From assembly GCF_019097595.1 (NCBI RefSeq), contig NC_080729.1, positions 1,930,417 through 1,994,416 of the forward strand: a stretch of 64,000 nt of DNA, read 5' to 3'. Origin of the DNA: Hemibagrus wyckioides (lineage: Eukaryota; Chordata; Actinopteri; Siluriformes; Bagridae). The position numbers and the translations under genes were made by a program. Under the pieces are notes generated by a model. It ran no database searches, had not been told where the DNA came from, and saw only the letters and a list, made by a program, of their open reading frames with translations. How positions within the stretch are numbered: position 1 is the first letter of the stretch; each line of letters opens with the position of its first letter. Positions 37,383 to 47,462 of this stretch are shown piece by piece.

Positions 37383-37699
37383 AAAAAACATCAGAAAGCA
37401 GAGAGATGGAGAATGAAGGAGGCTCTCGATGCTCTCGATAGCAATCACACACCTCCTACACCACCCGCAGCAGCACTCGTTCAGCGGTAGACACTAAAGC
37501 TGCATTCATTATCCACTTCCCACTGCTGTGTGTGTGTGTGTGTAGAGATTCTGGTGAAAGATGGCTTCCCTACTGCAGCAGCAGGACCGTCCAGTTGCTC
37601 TCTGCTCATAGTGTGGACGCTAAAGGGTGATGGAGCTTAATGAGCTGTCGCCCCTTACCCAGCTCAGCACCTCCAGGCCTCCATAACACAGAGACAGAA

Positions 37700-37737
<38 letters not shown>

Positions 37738-38265
37738 TTTTTCTCTCTGGTTTACAAGTCTGTCCTCCACATCAATTTATCCTGCAGTGGCTCAGATTCA
37801 GAAGTGTGAGTAGACAGAGATCTGTGACTGCAAACCAAGAGCCAACAGGAAGAAAAATTAGAAACTGGCCTGAAAGGAAAACAAAAAAAAGGTGAGATTT
37901 TAGCAGCGTGTTCGTGAAGCTAGTGGGATTTAATGAAAAGGAAACCAAAGCCATGTTCGGATTCGAACCTCGTTGATCAGAGCAGATCTCTGTGTGTCTG
38001 GAAATGACACGATTCATCAACGTCACATGACTAGCTGTAAAAATATTTAATTAGCATTCATATTAATTACATTTTCTCAGCAGAAAACATGTCTTTATTT
38101 ATTTATTGAAAAAAAAGATTAGCCGACTTTCACGCCTATTAGTATTTATTCAGTGTCTTTTGGTTTGTTTCCTAAACTTTTTACAACCTGAACCATAACA
38201 TGCTAATTTCCTGTAAACTTCCTGAATTCTTCATGTTAATAACAAAATTAATTAAATTAAAACTC
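37161..38265. other. unannotated stretch with GA and CT runs
   Basis: (GA)n at 37346-37378 and (CT)n at 37700-37736 flank non-repetitive sequence at 37480-37690. No recognisable gene. Confidence 0.4.
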
Positions 38266-38560
38266 GTTTCCCTAGAAATCTTCCTCAGCAGGTTAACATA
38301 TTGCTTGCTAGCTTACTAGCAAACTTGACTACTGATTTCACTTAATAAATAAAACGCAAGCTAAAGTTAGCTAGCTAGCATGCCAACTACATTTAATTAG
38401 CTTCATATCACTGATAGAATTCATGTCAGTTCAATGTCAGATCTGGCTAGCTTAGCTAAAGTACTCTATCATAGCTAAGCACTTATGGAAGTCTGACTCA
38501 AAAGACTAATTTTATGCTAACGAGATCATTTTGGGTGAAATGCTACAAAAATAATGTTAT
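38266..38560. repeat. copy 2 of a diverged segmental duplication
   Basis: GACTACTGATTTCACTTAAT, CAGTTCAATGTCAGATCTGG and CTAGCTTAGCTAAAG parallel 36836-37160 about 1.4 kb away in the same orientation. Confidence 0.55.
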
Positions 38561-38723
38561 TACATCAAAAAACATCAGTTTATATAAATGTAAACCTCCA
38601 AGAAAATGCTGAAAAAGAGTGTTTTAGAGCTAAAATTCTTCAAATCCTAACCTTCAGAAACATTTCGCTAAACTCAGATTATTAGCTGTAACAGCAGACA
38701 TGACACCTTTTTAAAAGATAATG

Positions 38724-39245
38724 TACACTATATTGCCAAAAGTTTTGGGACGTCTGCCTTTACCTGCACATGAATGTAATATGGAGTTGTCCCGCCCTTT
38801 GCAGCTATAACAGCTTCAACTCTTCTGGGAAGGCTTTCCACAAGGTTTAGGAGTGTGTTTATGGGAATTTTTGACCATTCCTCTAGAAGCGCATTTGTGA
38901 GGTCAGGCACTGATGTTGTCTGTCTCACAGTCTCCACTCTAATTCATCCCCAAGGTGTTCTATGGGGTTGAGGTCAGGACTCTGTGCAGGCCAGTCAAGT
39001 TCCTCCACACCAAACTCACTCATCCATGTCTTTATGGACCTTGCTTTGTTGGAACAGGAAGGGGTCATCCCCAAACTGTTCCCACAAAGTTGGGAGCATG
39101 AAATTGTCCAAAATGTCTTGGTATGAAGCTGAAGCATTAAGAGTTCCTTTCACTGGAACTAAGGGGCCGAGCCCAACCCCTGAAAAACAACACCTGAACT
39201 CAATGATTTGGAGGAGTGTCCCAATACTTTTGGCAATATAGTGTA
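38724..39245 (-). mobile_element. non-autonomous Tc1 derivative, minus orientation
   Basis: Ends TACACTATATTGCCAAAAG (left) and CTTTTGGCAATATAGTGTA (right) are Tc1-type inverted repeats with TA borders. Read on the minus strand, the 522-bp copy has the same internal deletion junction as the copy at 19775-20308. Two dispersed copies with one breakpoint define a small non-autonomous family. Confidence 0.9.
38760..39165 (-). pseudogene. 3' half of a Tc1 transposase, degenerate
   Basis: Minus-strand reading gives remnants of the catalytic C-terminal half, including [35 protein letters not shown] and [19 protein letters not shown]. The second catalytic Asp block (QHDC) is lost in a small deletion before KARSIK. 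HLWDELE has become HLGDELE, and a frameshift or stop separates the two open pieces. It is inactive. Confidence 0.88.
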
Positions 39246-40430
39246 TTTCTGCACTTTAAAGGAGAATATATTTAGTTTGGAAACCTGTCCAGATTTGTTG
39301 CTAGCTAATTTACCGAGGAAGAAAAAAAAATCTAATCTTAATTTATATTCAGGTCAGGAAGTATTCCATCAGATCTCATGCTTGCACTCTGACATCCCTC
39401 AAGCGAGTGCTACTGGTTAAAGATGTAAATTCCATTCACATCAATGTGAGTTTTCTCGGACGGAAAAGACTTCTCTGACCTCAGCTGCGTCTCAATCAAC
39501 TTCCTAAGTGGTGAGAATATATAGACGCTCATTTTTTAATAAAACATCATTTCTGTCATGCTACAGTTTTATATCATCTGATCAACCAAAACTGAAACCC
39601 CAGGACATATCGTCAGGTCTGGATTTCACTTCCTCACCAAGGTTTACTTAATAATGATGAGGTTTAAATGGAATGAGTGAATGATATGCTAGAGTTTAAG
39701 GGGTTAACTCCTCAGTGCTTCACTAAACACAGAAGTCTTAAACCTTGTGAAGGAGCCAGTGATGATTGTGGAGAAGAGGTTCAATGCAGATGGAAGTCCT
39801 TCATCAGCTGTGTGATTAACTCTCAGAACTTGAGCCCAAGTTATTTTTTTTTTTTTGTCCTTTGTAATTTAGTCTCTCACACTGTAATTACAGAAGGCGG
39901 GCTGAAGCTGTGCAGATATATCCTTATTTGATATGTGAATGCTAACTTGGTTATTAGCCTGTTACCCCGAACAAAAAAACCAGTGTGTGTCTCTTTAATT
40001 AGCGCAATTTTGACGAGTCGATCAGAGCAGAGTAGTGTGTGCGTGGTCTGAGACGGGTTTTAATGGCGGGACATTCGGAGCTTTATTTCTCTAAAGAAAG
40101 ATATGACTAATAAAAAAAAATGGTTTAATTGCTTTTGTCTCCCATTGTTCTCGTGTTCCCTGCCACATTTGTTTGATAGTCTACAAGCCTGCTTTGTACA
40201 GTGAAACAGCCGCACTCGGAATGCCGAAATCCTCTGGATCCTAATTATCTGTGACTCATTTCAGAAAAGTTAAACACTTCATGAGTTATAAAATGGAGAA
40301 CAGGGAGTGCAAAGAAATCTAGCTAATGAGATTCATTTGGGTTGGAAGGATCGAAAAGTGCGAATGGAACATGCTGTTTATTCGAGTTACCAGTCGTAGT
40401 GGTTTAGTTAGCTTACCCTCTGCTACAAAC
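39246..40430. other. unannotated non-coding sequence
   Basis: No recognisable mobile element, RNA or coding region. Contains short homopolymer runs near 39326 and 39845. Confidence 0.4.
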
Positions 40431-40952
40431 AAACAAACATGTAAATAAATAAATGAAATGAATTACTTGCTTATTTATTTATTTAGTAGTTAAGTTCTAA
40501 TGCAAAACGTACCATTAATTAAAAATAAATTAATAAATAAACCTTGCAATATAATTACAAATAACATTTATTTATTTATTTATTTAGTAGTTAAGTTCTA
40601 ATGCAAAACGTACCATTAATTAAAAATAAATTAATAAATAAACCTTGCAATATAATTACAAATAACATTTATTTATTTATTTATTTATTTAGTAGTTCGA
40701 TTCTAATGCAAAACTTACCATGAATTAAAAATAAAAATAAAAAACATACCCTGCAATATAATTAAAAGCATCATGTATTTGTTTGTTTGTTAATTAATTA
40801 ATTTATTTGTTAGGTTAAAACACAAAAAATGACCTCAAGATAATAAATAAATAAATAAATAAATAAATAAACCCAAAAAATTAAACTCATAAAAAGATAA
40901 ATTTATTTATTTATTTATTTTCATTTCATTTCAAATATAAAAAATAAAATAA

Positions 40953-40991
<39 letters not shown>

Positions 40992-41065
40992 GTGTATCTT
41001 TTTATGAGTTAAATTTTTTGGGTTTATTTATTTGTTTATTTATTTATTCATTCATTTATTTCAGG
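40431..41065. repeat. AT-rich tandem and inverted repeat block
   Basis: A unit containing AGTAGTTAAGTTCTAATGC repeats at 40485, 40586 and (diverged) 40691, a period of 101-105 bp. (TTTA)n/(AAAT)n tracts lie between. Positions 40861-40899 and 40995-41033 form a near-perfect inverted repeat around a centre of about 95 bp. There is no coding potential. Confidence 0.85.
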
Positions 41066-41174
41066 TTTTTCTGCTACTCAGGTTCCAGTTGGTATTTTAA
41101 CAGATTCTTGTTTTGCTTTGTTTTTGTTTTGTTTTGTTTTTTTAAACAAAATTTATAATTGAAATGTAAGTTAC

Positions 41175-41480
41175 TTTCTTTATGTGCTTTATCCTGGTCA
41201 GGGATCCTGGTGGATCTGAAGCTAATCCCAGGAATGCTGGCTGTGAGCATGTAGGAATACACCCTTGATAGAACACCACATTGTATTTTGAATACACACA
41301 AGTGCACACACACTCCTAGGAGGAATCTAGAATCATCAAATCTGCCATGTTTTTGAGTGCCAGGAGGAACCCTGAGAACCCTGAGGAAACCCCAAACATA
41401 CACGAGGCGAGCACGTAAAGCTCCACACACACAATACATCAAGTTCTGGATCGAACCGGACACCCGAAGACCCTGGAGTC
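41175..41480. repeat. decayed copy of a widespread fish interspersed repeat
   Basis: The order GCTTTATCCTGGTCAGGG, GGATCTGAAGC, GGAATACACCCTTGATAG, CATGTTTTTGAGTG, GAGAACCCTGAGGAAACCCC, AAGCTCCACACACAC and GGATCGAACC matches, from memory, a repeat very common in teleost genomes. I cannot assign its superfamily. The 129-residue minus-strand frame across it is not a gene. Confidence 0.65.
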
Positions 41481-41789
41481 CCTGAAGAGCCTTATATTTT
41501 CTTTACTCATGTTCCAGATGGAATTTAATCTGAATTATTCTATATATATTTTGCTGCATTTCCAAAAATCTTCATTTTTATCATTACACATCATTAGAAA
41601 TCCAGAAGATGGCAGAGAGCAAGCTCCAAACCCGGTTCACGGATGGAGCATTTTCCTAGCAGATGCTGAACAGAGCTGGTGATTGGCTGCAGATGGTGAC
41701 AGATGGAGAAAAAAATCTTTCTCTGCAACATTCTGATCTGTGATTATGGCACAAACACGTCTGGTTAAGATGCGCTTTCATTGTGTGTA

Positions 41790-41820
<31 letters not shown>

Positions 41821-42096
41821 ACGGTGCAACCCAAATTCTTCACAGAGCTGGTTGATGTTTGGATTCGAACCTGGAAAACACAGCTTCAGGAGGCGACACG
41901 TCGGGAAGAATATCACGTGAATTTCTACACATTTTAGAGCCCCATGGAATTACAAAGCTATTTATTTATATATTTATTACTGACAAAATGTGAGAACTGT
42001 TAATACTAACAAGTTAAAAAATTGCTTTTGATTTCCTTGACACTTGCTCAATTTATCAGATTAGGTTATAGGTTATATATATATATATATATATAT
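41481..42096. other. unannotated sequence with GT and TA runs
   Basis: A GT run lies at 41780-41820 and a (TA)n tract at 42075-42096. The TA tract directly borders the hAT relic. Confidence 0.5.
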
Positions 42097-42984
42097 TAGG
42101 GCTGTCAAAATTAATGTGTTAATAATGCGTTAATGCAAATTCATTTTAACTGCACTAATTTTATTAACGCGCGATTAACGCAGCGCACATTTTCTGTTTG
42201 ACCCTTGGCCTTGCCTGTAGTTTGGGAAATGGGAGATGCAGCAGCAAACCGAAATTGAGAAAGAAAAATGTCTTCTTTATATATAAAACGATGTCTGATG
42301 GTCCTGTCGACAAAAGTCTGCATTTATTGTGGATGTGAATGAAGTTCTCACCGCAGCACGTCGAGTTTAAAACATCACTTGATGGCTAAGCATACAGCTG
42401 ATACAGAGAGCTCTCCTGCCCCTCTCCTGCCCCTCTCCTGCCCCTCGCCAAAGGCAGACAACACTAGATTGTTTTCAGTGGAGATGTAATGTGAACCTGT
42501 GTTCTGTTCTTTTCTTCATGTGTTTGTCATGAACAAGTTATTTGAAAAACATGTCTATGTTCTTTATGCTCTATATTTAAGGTGGTTTCAGTAATACATG
42601 TACACTTTGCATGTTTAGAAGAAGTGATCTGAAAATGTTAACAGGCTTGTTAATCGCTCAGTGCAAATAAAGAAGTAATTGTTTTCTATGTTCTTTTTTT
42701 CATATGTTTAAGAGACATGAACAAGAAAAATATCTATGACCTTTGAAACATGTCTAGTCTTCATGCTCTATGTTGAATATGGTTTCACTAATAATAAACA
42801 ACATACATTTCAATATTTGTCCATGCCCATGTTGATTAGAGTATTAAAAACTAAAAAAAGTATTAATTTAAATTACATTTAGAATGGATAAAAATGTGTG
42901 ATTAAGTTGGGATGAATCACGAGTTAACTCATGACAATCATGCGATTAATCGCGATTAAATATTTTAATTGATTGACAGCCCTA
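42097..42984 (+). mobile_element. hAT-type relic, internally deleted
   Basis: An 888-bp element with perfect 12-bp terminal inverted repeats, TAGGGCTGTCAA and TTGACAGCCCTA. Subterminal GTTAATAATGCGTTAATGC and GCGATTAATCGCGATTAA words are typical of fish hAT elements as I know them. A BED-finger remnant lies inside, but the catalytic RNase H-like region is absent. Both borders lie in (TA)n, so the expected 8-bp target duplication cannot be recognised. Confidence 0.75.
42290..42440 (+). pseudogene. BED zinc-finger remnant of a hAT transposase
   Basis: One frame reads VCIYCGCE, then a TGA stop, then SSHRSTSSLKHHLMAKHTAD. This gives the C-x2-C and H-x4-H spacing of a BED finger, the DNA-binding domain of many hAT transposases and of ZBED proteins. 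A short GPVDKS remnant lies just upstream in another frame, implying a small indel. A GAA-TGA break and the missing rest of the protein make it dead. A 13-bp CCTCTCCTGCCCC-type triplication follows. Confidence 0.7.
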
Positions 42985-43001
42985 ATATATATATATATAT
43001 A

Positions 43002-44466
43002 TACTACTCACAAAAAGTTAAGGATATTGGGCTTTCAGGTGAAATTTCAGGATGCACCTAAAATGCACTATAACCTTTCCAGGTGAACTTAATTTGACCT
43101 TCTCTACACTTTTGAATGCACATGTCCAACTGTTCAGTGTTTCAGTACTTTCTGCAGAACTTGCTGTTCTCTAACAAGGTGCTTAACGGCAAAATTCACA
43201 ACTGGTGTTTGATCCATGAATCGACCAATAAATTTTCTGGTTCCATTAGAATTGGTATTTAAACAGTCCTCTTCATCATGCTGTTCACATTTTGACATCA
43301 TGAGACCAAGACCACACCTAACAATTGATCAACAGTACCTCACCATTGTGAGGCTTCAAACAGGATGTTCTCAGAGGGAAGTGGCCACTGAGCTTAGAGT
43401 GTCACAGAGTGTCATCAGCAGGTTGTGACAGAGATACAGAGAGACTGGAAGAGTCACAAAAAGGCATAGAAGTGGACCTTCTTTGGCCACATCCCACGTT
43501 GATGACCACTTCATTGTGAACAGTGCCCTGCGGAACCGGATGATGAATGCCACTCAACTCCAGGCACATTTAAGGGAGGTGAGAGGAACCCAAGTGTCAC
43601 GTCAGACCATTCAAAACCATTTACATCAGCGTGGTCTGCGTGCTAGACGACTTGCAAGGGTACCTGACCACACCTCCAGGCCAGGGAGCTTTTACGCTGG
43701 ACGAGGGACCAGTGAGCCTCAGTGCTTTTCTTTGATGAAAGTCGATTCACGTTGAGCAGAAATGATGGCCGCCAACGATGTTGGAGACGTCAAGGAGAGC
43801 ACTATGCATCAGCCACTGTTGTGGTGGTGTTACAGTCTGGGCAGGTGTGTCCACTCAATACAGAACTGCCCTACATCTTGTGAATGGTACAGTGTCAAGC
43901 CAATACTACCTGAATAACATCATTAATCCAGTCATGGTGCCCTTGCATGAACAACACAGGCCTAATTTCATCTTCATGGACGACAATGGTCCAGCTCATG
44001 GAGGTCGCATCATTAGGGAACGGCTCCTGGAGGCTGAGGTACCTCAAATGGAGTGGCCTGCACTTTCTCCAGACCTGAATCCCATAGAAAACCATAGAGT
44101 TGCCATATAGAGGCTCGTAACCCTGCACCCCAGAACCTCAATGACCTGAGGGCCGCCCTTCAAGAAGAGTAGAATGCCATGCCTCAGCAGACAATAAGTC
44201 GACTCGTGAACAGCATGAGACACTGTTGTCAAGCTGTAATTGATGGTCAAGGGCACATGACAAATTATTGAGACATTGACATTTTTTGTTGTGGATGCTG
44301 TTGGCTTTTGTTTCAATAAATTGTTTGAGATGAGGAAATCACCATTGCATGCTTCTACTTCAATGCCCTACTTTCATGATATAATATCATTGTAGTGTGA
44401 ACTTTTTACATTTTCCATAAATTTCACGCAAAAGCCAAATATCCTTAACTTTTTGTGAGTAGTGTA
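43002..44466 (+). mobile_element. Tc1 element of a second family, complete but decayed
   Basis: The left end reads TACTACTCACAAAAAGTTAA and the right end reads CTTAACTTTTTGTGAGTAG; they are inverted repeats. The element is about 1.46 kb and sits between TA tracts, as expected for TA-targeting Tc1/mariner elements. Its ends and transposase differ from the family at 53486-56345. Confidence 0.9.
43300..44275 (+). pseudogene. Tc1-family transposase pseudogene, second family
   Basis: The start is taken at MRPRPHLTID (43300), ahead of the helix-turn-helix region CSQREVATELRVSQSVISRL. A TGA follows at about 43426, where Trp or Arg is expected. The frame resumes with NRMMNATQLQAHLREV and TIQNHLHQRGLRARRLARVP, then loses residues before FFDESRF, which carries the first catalytic Asp. 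FIFMDDNGPAH and SPDLNPIEN hold the second Asp and the Glu with 34 residues between, so the family is DD34E. Several stops and shifts follow. The protein is inactive; its terminal repeats might still be recognised by a relative. Confidence 0.88.
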
Positions 44467-44476
44467 TGTATATATA

Positions 44477-45569
44477 TACACTACTCACAAAAAGTTAAGG
44501 ATATTTGGATTTTGGGTGAAATTTAAGTATTATATCATTTCCTCGCTCCTAAATATTCCACAGTCAACTGTCAGCTGTATTATAAGAACGTGGAAGTGTT
44601 TGGGAACGACAGCAACTCAGCCACGAAGTGGTAGGCCACGTAAACTGACGGAGCGGGGTCAGCGGATGCTGAGGCGCATAGTGCGAAGAGGTCGCCAACT
44701 TTCTGCAGAGTCAATCGCTACAGACCTCCAAACTTCATGTGGCCTTCAGATTAGCTCAAGAACAGTGCGCAGAGAGCTTCATGGAATGGGTTTCCATGGC
44801 CGAGCAGCTGCATCCAAGCCATACATCACCAAGTGCAATGCAAAGCGTCGGATGCAGTGGTGTAAAGCACGCCGCCACTGGACTCTAGAGCAGTGGAGAC
44901 GCGTTCTCTGGAGTGACGAATCGCGCTTCTCCATCTGGCAATCTGATGGACGAGTCTGGGTTTGGCGGTTGCCAGGAGAACGGTACTTGTCTGACTGCAT
45001 TGTGCCAAGTGTAAAGTTTGGTGGAGGGGGGATTATGGTGTGGGGTTGTTTTTCAGGAGCTGGGCTCGGCCCCTTAGTTCCAGTGAAAGGAACTCTGAAT
45101 GCTTCAGCATACCAAGACATTTTGGACAATTCCATGCTCCCAACTTTGTGGGAACAGTTTGGAGCTGGCCCCTTCCTCTTCCAACATGACTGTGCACCAG
45201 TGACCAAGGCAAGGTCCATAAAGACATGGATGACAGAGTCTGGTGTGGATGAACTTGACTGGCCTGCACAGAGTCCTGACCTCAACCCGATAGAACACCT
45301 TTGGGATGAATTAGAGCAGAGACTGTGAGCCAGACCTTCTCGTCCAACATCAGTGTGTGACCTCACAAATGTGCTTCTGGAAGAATGGTCAAAAATTCCC
45401 ATAAACACACTCTTAACCTAAACACTAAACCTTGTGGACAGCCTTCCCAGAAGAGTTGAAGCTGTTATAGCTGCAAAGGGTGGACCGACGTCATATTGAA
45501 CCCTATGGATTAGGAATGGGATGTCACTTAAGTTCATATGCGAGTCAAGGCAGGTGAGCGAATACTTTT
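44477..45569 (+). mobile_element. chimeric Tc1: second-family 5' end on first-family body
   Basis: The first 45 bp match the left end of the element at 43002 (CACTACTCACAAAAAGTTAA through GGTGAAATTT). About 12 bp of filler follows, then the body is first-family Tc1 from CCTCGCTCCTAAATATTCC onward. GTGAAATTT is present in both parents at the switch. The right end stops within the first-family inverted repeat (GAGCGAATACTTTT), where the LINE tail begins. The two ends no longer match. Confidence 0.85.
44537..45480 (+). pseudogene. first-family Tc1 transposase, 5'-truncated
   Basis: The reading frame is open from the fused left end to 45328 and contains [20 protein letters not shown], the GRPRK linker, [11 protein letters not shown] (first Asp), [16 protein letters not shown] (second Asp) and [15 protein letters not shown] (Glu). 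About 27 N-terminal residues are missing. CTGTGA replaces CTGAGA after DELEQRL, making an early stop. Downstream, a short insertion (near 45411-45428) interrupts the remaining C-terminal sequence. The DDE triad is intact but the protein is truncated at both ends. Confidence 0.9.
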
Positions 45570-47462
45570 AATAATAATAATAATAATAATAATACATTTT
45601 ATTTATAGGCACCTTTCTCAACACCCAAGGACACCAAACAATGAGTTATAAAACAAAGCACATAGAAACAATACGACAAAAAACAAGCAACAATAACAAA
45701 AAAAAAATACAGAAGACTTTGACTGTGTGAGAGGGCAAGTAAGATTTAGGAAGAGTAAGCAAGCTTAAACAGGTGAGACTTGAGTCTAGATTTAAAGATA
45801 GACAGAGAGTCAAGGTTACGGATGTCTGGAGGTAAAGAGTTCCAGAGCCAGGGAGCAGAGCAACAGAAAGCCCTCTGCCCCATGGTGGCGAGACGAGCAG
45901 AAGGCACAGAAAGATGAAGAGAAGAGGCAGATCTAAGAGAACGAGAGGGAACATGAATATGGAGAAGATCAGACAAGTAAGAAGGGGCAAGATTGTGAAT
46001 AGCTTTAAAAGTGAGAAGAAGAATCTTAAAGTCTCTGCGAAGCTTGACCGGACGCCAGTGAAGCTGCTGCAGAACCGGAGTGATGTGGTGAAATTGGAGT
46101 TTTAGTGATGATACGAGCTGCTGAGTTTTGAACCAGTTGAAGTTTAAGAAGAGATTTATGAGAGAGACCAAAAAGAAGGGAGTTACAATAGTCAATACGT
46201 GAGGTAACAAGATTGTGAACAAGAATAGCAGTAGCATTCTGTGTAAGGGAAGGACGAAGACGGTTGATATTACGTAGATGGAAATACACAGACCGGGTAA
46301 TGTTATTAATATGTGATTGAAATGAGAGTGTACTGTCCAGGAGGACACCCAAACTCTTAACCTGAGTAGAAGGGGAAACAATAGAATTGCCAATAGAGAG
46401 GGAGAAGCTATTTATTTTAGATAAAGTTGATTTAGTACCAATTAAAAGAAATTCAGCTTTCTCACTATTTAGTTTGAGGAAGTTGGAAGAGAACCAGGAT
46501 TTGAGTTCATTAAAGCAGTCAAGAAGAGAGGAAGGAGGGAGGGTAGCATTAGGTTCGCTAGAGTAATAGAGTTGGGTGTCATCCGCGTAACAGTGGAATA
46601 GAATACCGTATTTTCGAAAGATATTGCCAAGAGGAAGAAGGTAGATGATGAAAAGAAGAGGTCCAAGGACAGAACCTTGCGGGACTCCAGGGTTAACAGG
46701 GGAAGATTTGGAACTAAAAGAGTATAATTTGATGAACTGCGTGCGCTCTGATAGATATGATTTAAACCAGTCAAAGGGGGTGTTAGTAATGCCAATTGAG
46801 ATAAGTCGATTAAGAAGGATGGTATGAGAAATGGTATCAAAGGCCGCACTTAGATCAAGAAGGATAAGAATGGTGACTGAACCAGAATCAGCTGCCATGA
46901 GAAGGTCATTAGTAATTTTTAAAAGGGCAGTTTCAGTGCTATGTAAAGGGCGAAAACCAGACTGGAAATGTTCATACAAGTTATTACAAGTTAAATGAGA
47001 ATGAAGTTGAGAAGCAACTATTTTTTCAAGGATTTTTGAAAGAAAATGTAAGTTGGAGATAGGGCGGAGATTATTGAAATTACTAGGATCAGCACCAGAC
47101 TTTTTCAGAATTGGAGTAATAGCTGCAGTTTTAAGTGGGACAGGAACAATTCCAGTAGTAAGAGAGGAGCAAATGATAGCAGAAATAAGAGGAATCAGAG
47201 AGGGAAGACAGGCCTTGACCAGAACAGTGCGAAGCGGATCCAGCGAACTAGTAGAAGACTTAGACTTATGCATAAGATCTGAAATATCTGAATTGGTAGG
47301 AAACTGGAAAGCGGAGAAAGGATAAGGAATAGGGTAAGATTCAGAAGAACTAGTAAGGGAGGATGTCATATTTTGGCAGTATAGCTGCTTGAGCCGATTG
47401 AATCGAACATTGTAACTAATTAGGACAGAATGCAAAAAAAACAGCATTGATTTAAATGTCAA
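45570..47462 (-). mobile_element. LINE of the CR1/L2/Rex1 group, 5'-truncated
   Basis: On the minus strand the element ends with TATAAATAAAATGTATTATT and an (ATT)n tail, as typical L2-type LINEs do. Coding sequence for reverse transcriptase precedes it. No endonuclease domain is visible and the sequence loses LINE character near 47460, so the 5' part is missing, as expected from incomplete target-primed reverse transcription. The tail abuts the broken right end of the chimeric Tc1; the missing Tc1 terminus is not found on the far side. Confidence 0.88.
45746..47462 (-). pseudogene. LINE reverse transcriptase, one frameshift
   Basis: The first frame (47462 down to 46026) has RT motifs in order: [71 protein letters not shown] with the catalytic Asp pair, [12 protein letters not shown] and [10 protein letters not shown]. 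Near 46080-46096 a single-base shift moves the frame. The other frame then continues with [30 protein letters not shown] and PWLWNSLPPDIR to a stop at 45746. The endonuclease is absent. The catalytic core is otherwise well kept, so the insertion is not very old. Confidence 0.9.

Noticed and set aside
41074..41463. 129-residue minus-strand frame
   Set aside because: It lies on a decayed dispersed fish repeat and poly-A/T runs and has no recognisable domain.
43216..43300. Upstream start for the second-family Tc1 transposase
   Set aside because: The 28 residues before MRPRPHLTID do not resemble a transposase N-terminus and fall in the leader between the terminal repeat and the gene.
44779..45408. 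209-residue minus-strand frame opposite the Tc1 transposase
   Set aside because: It is an antisense shadow of a transposase. Similar shadows lie at 53945-54775 and 55820-56299 and reflect codon structure, not genes.
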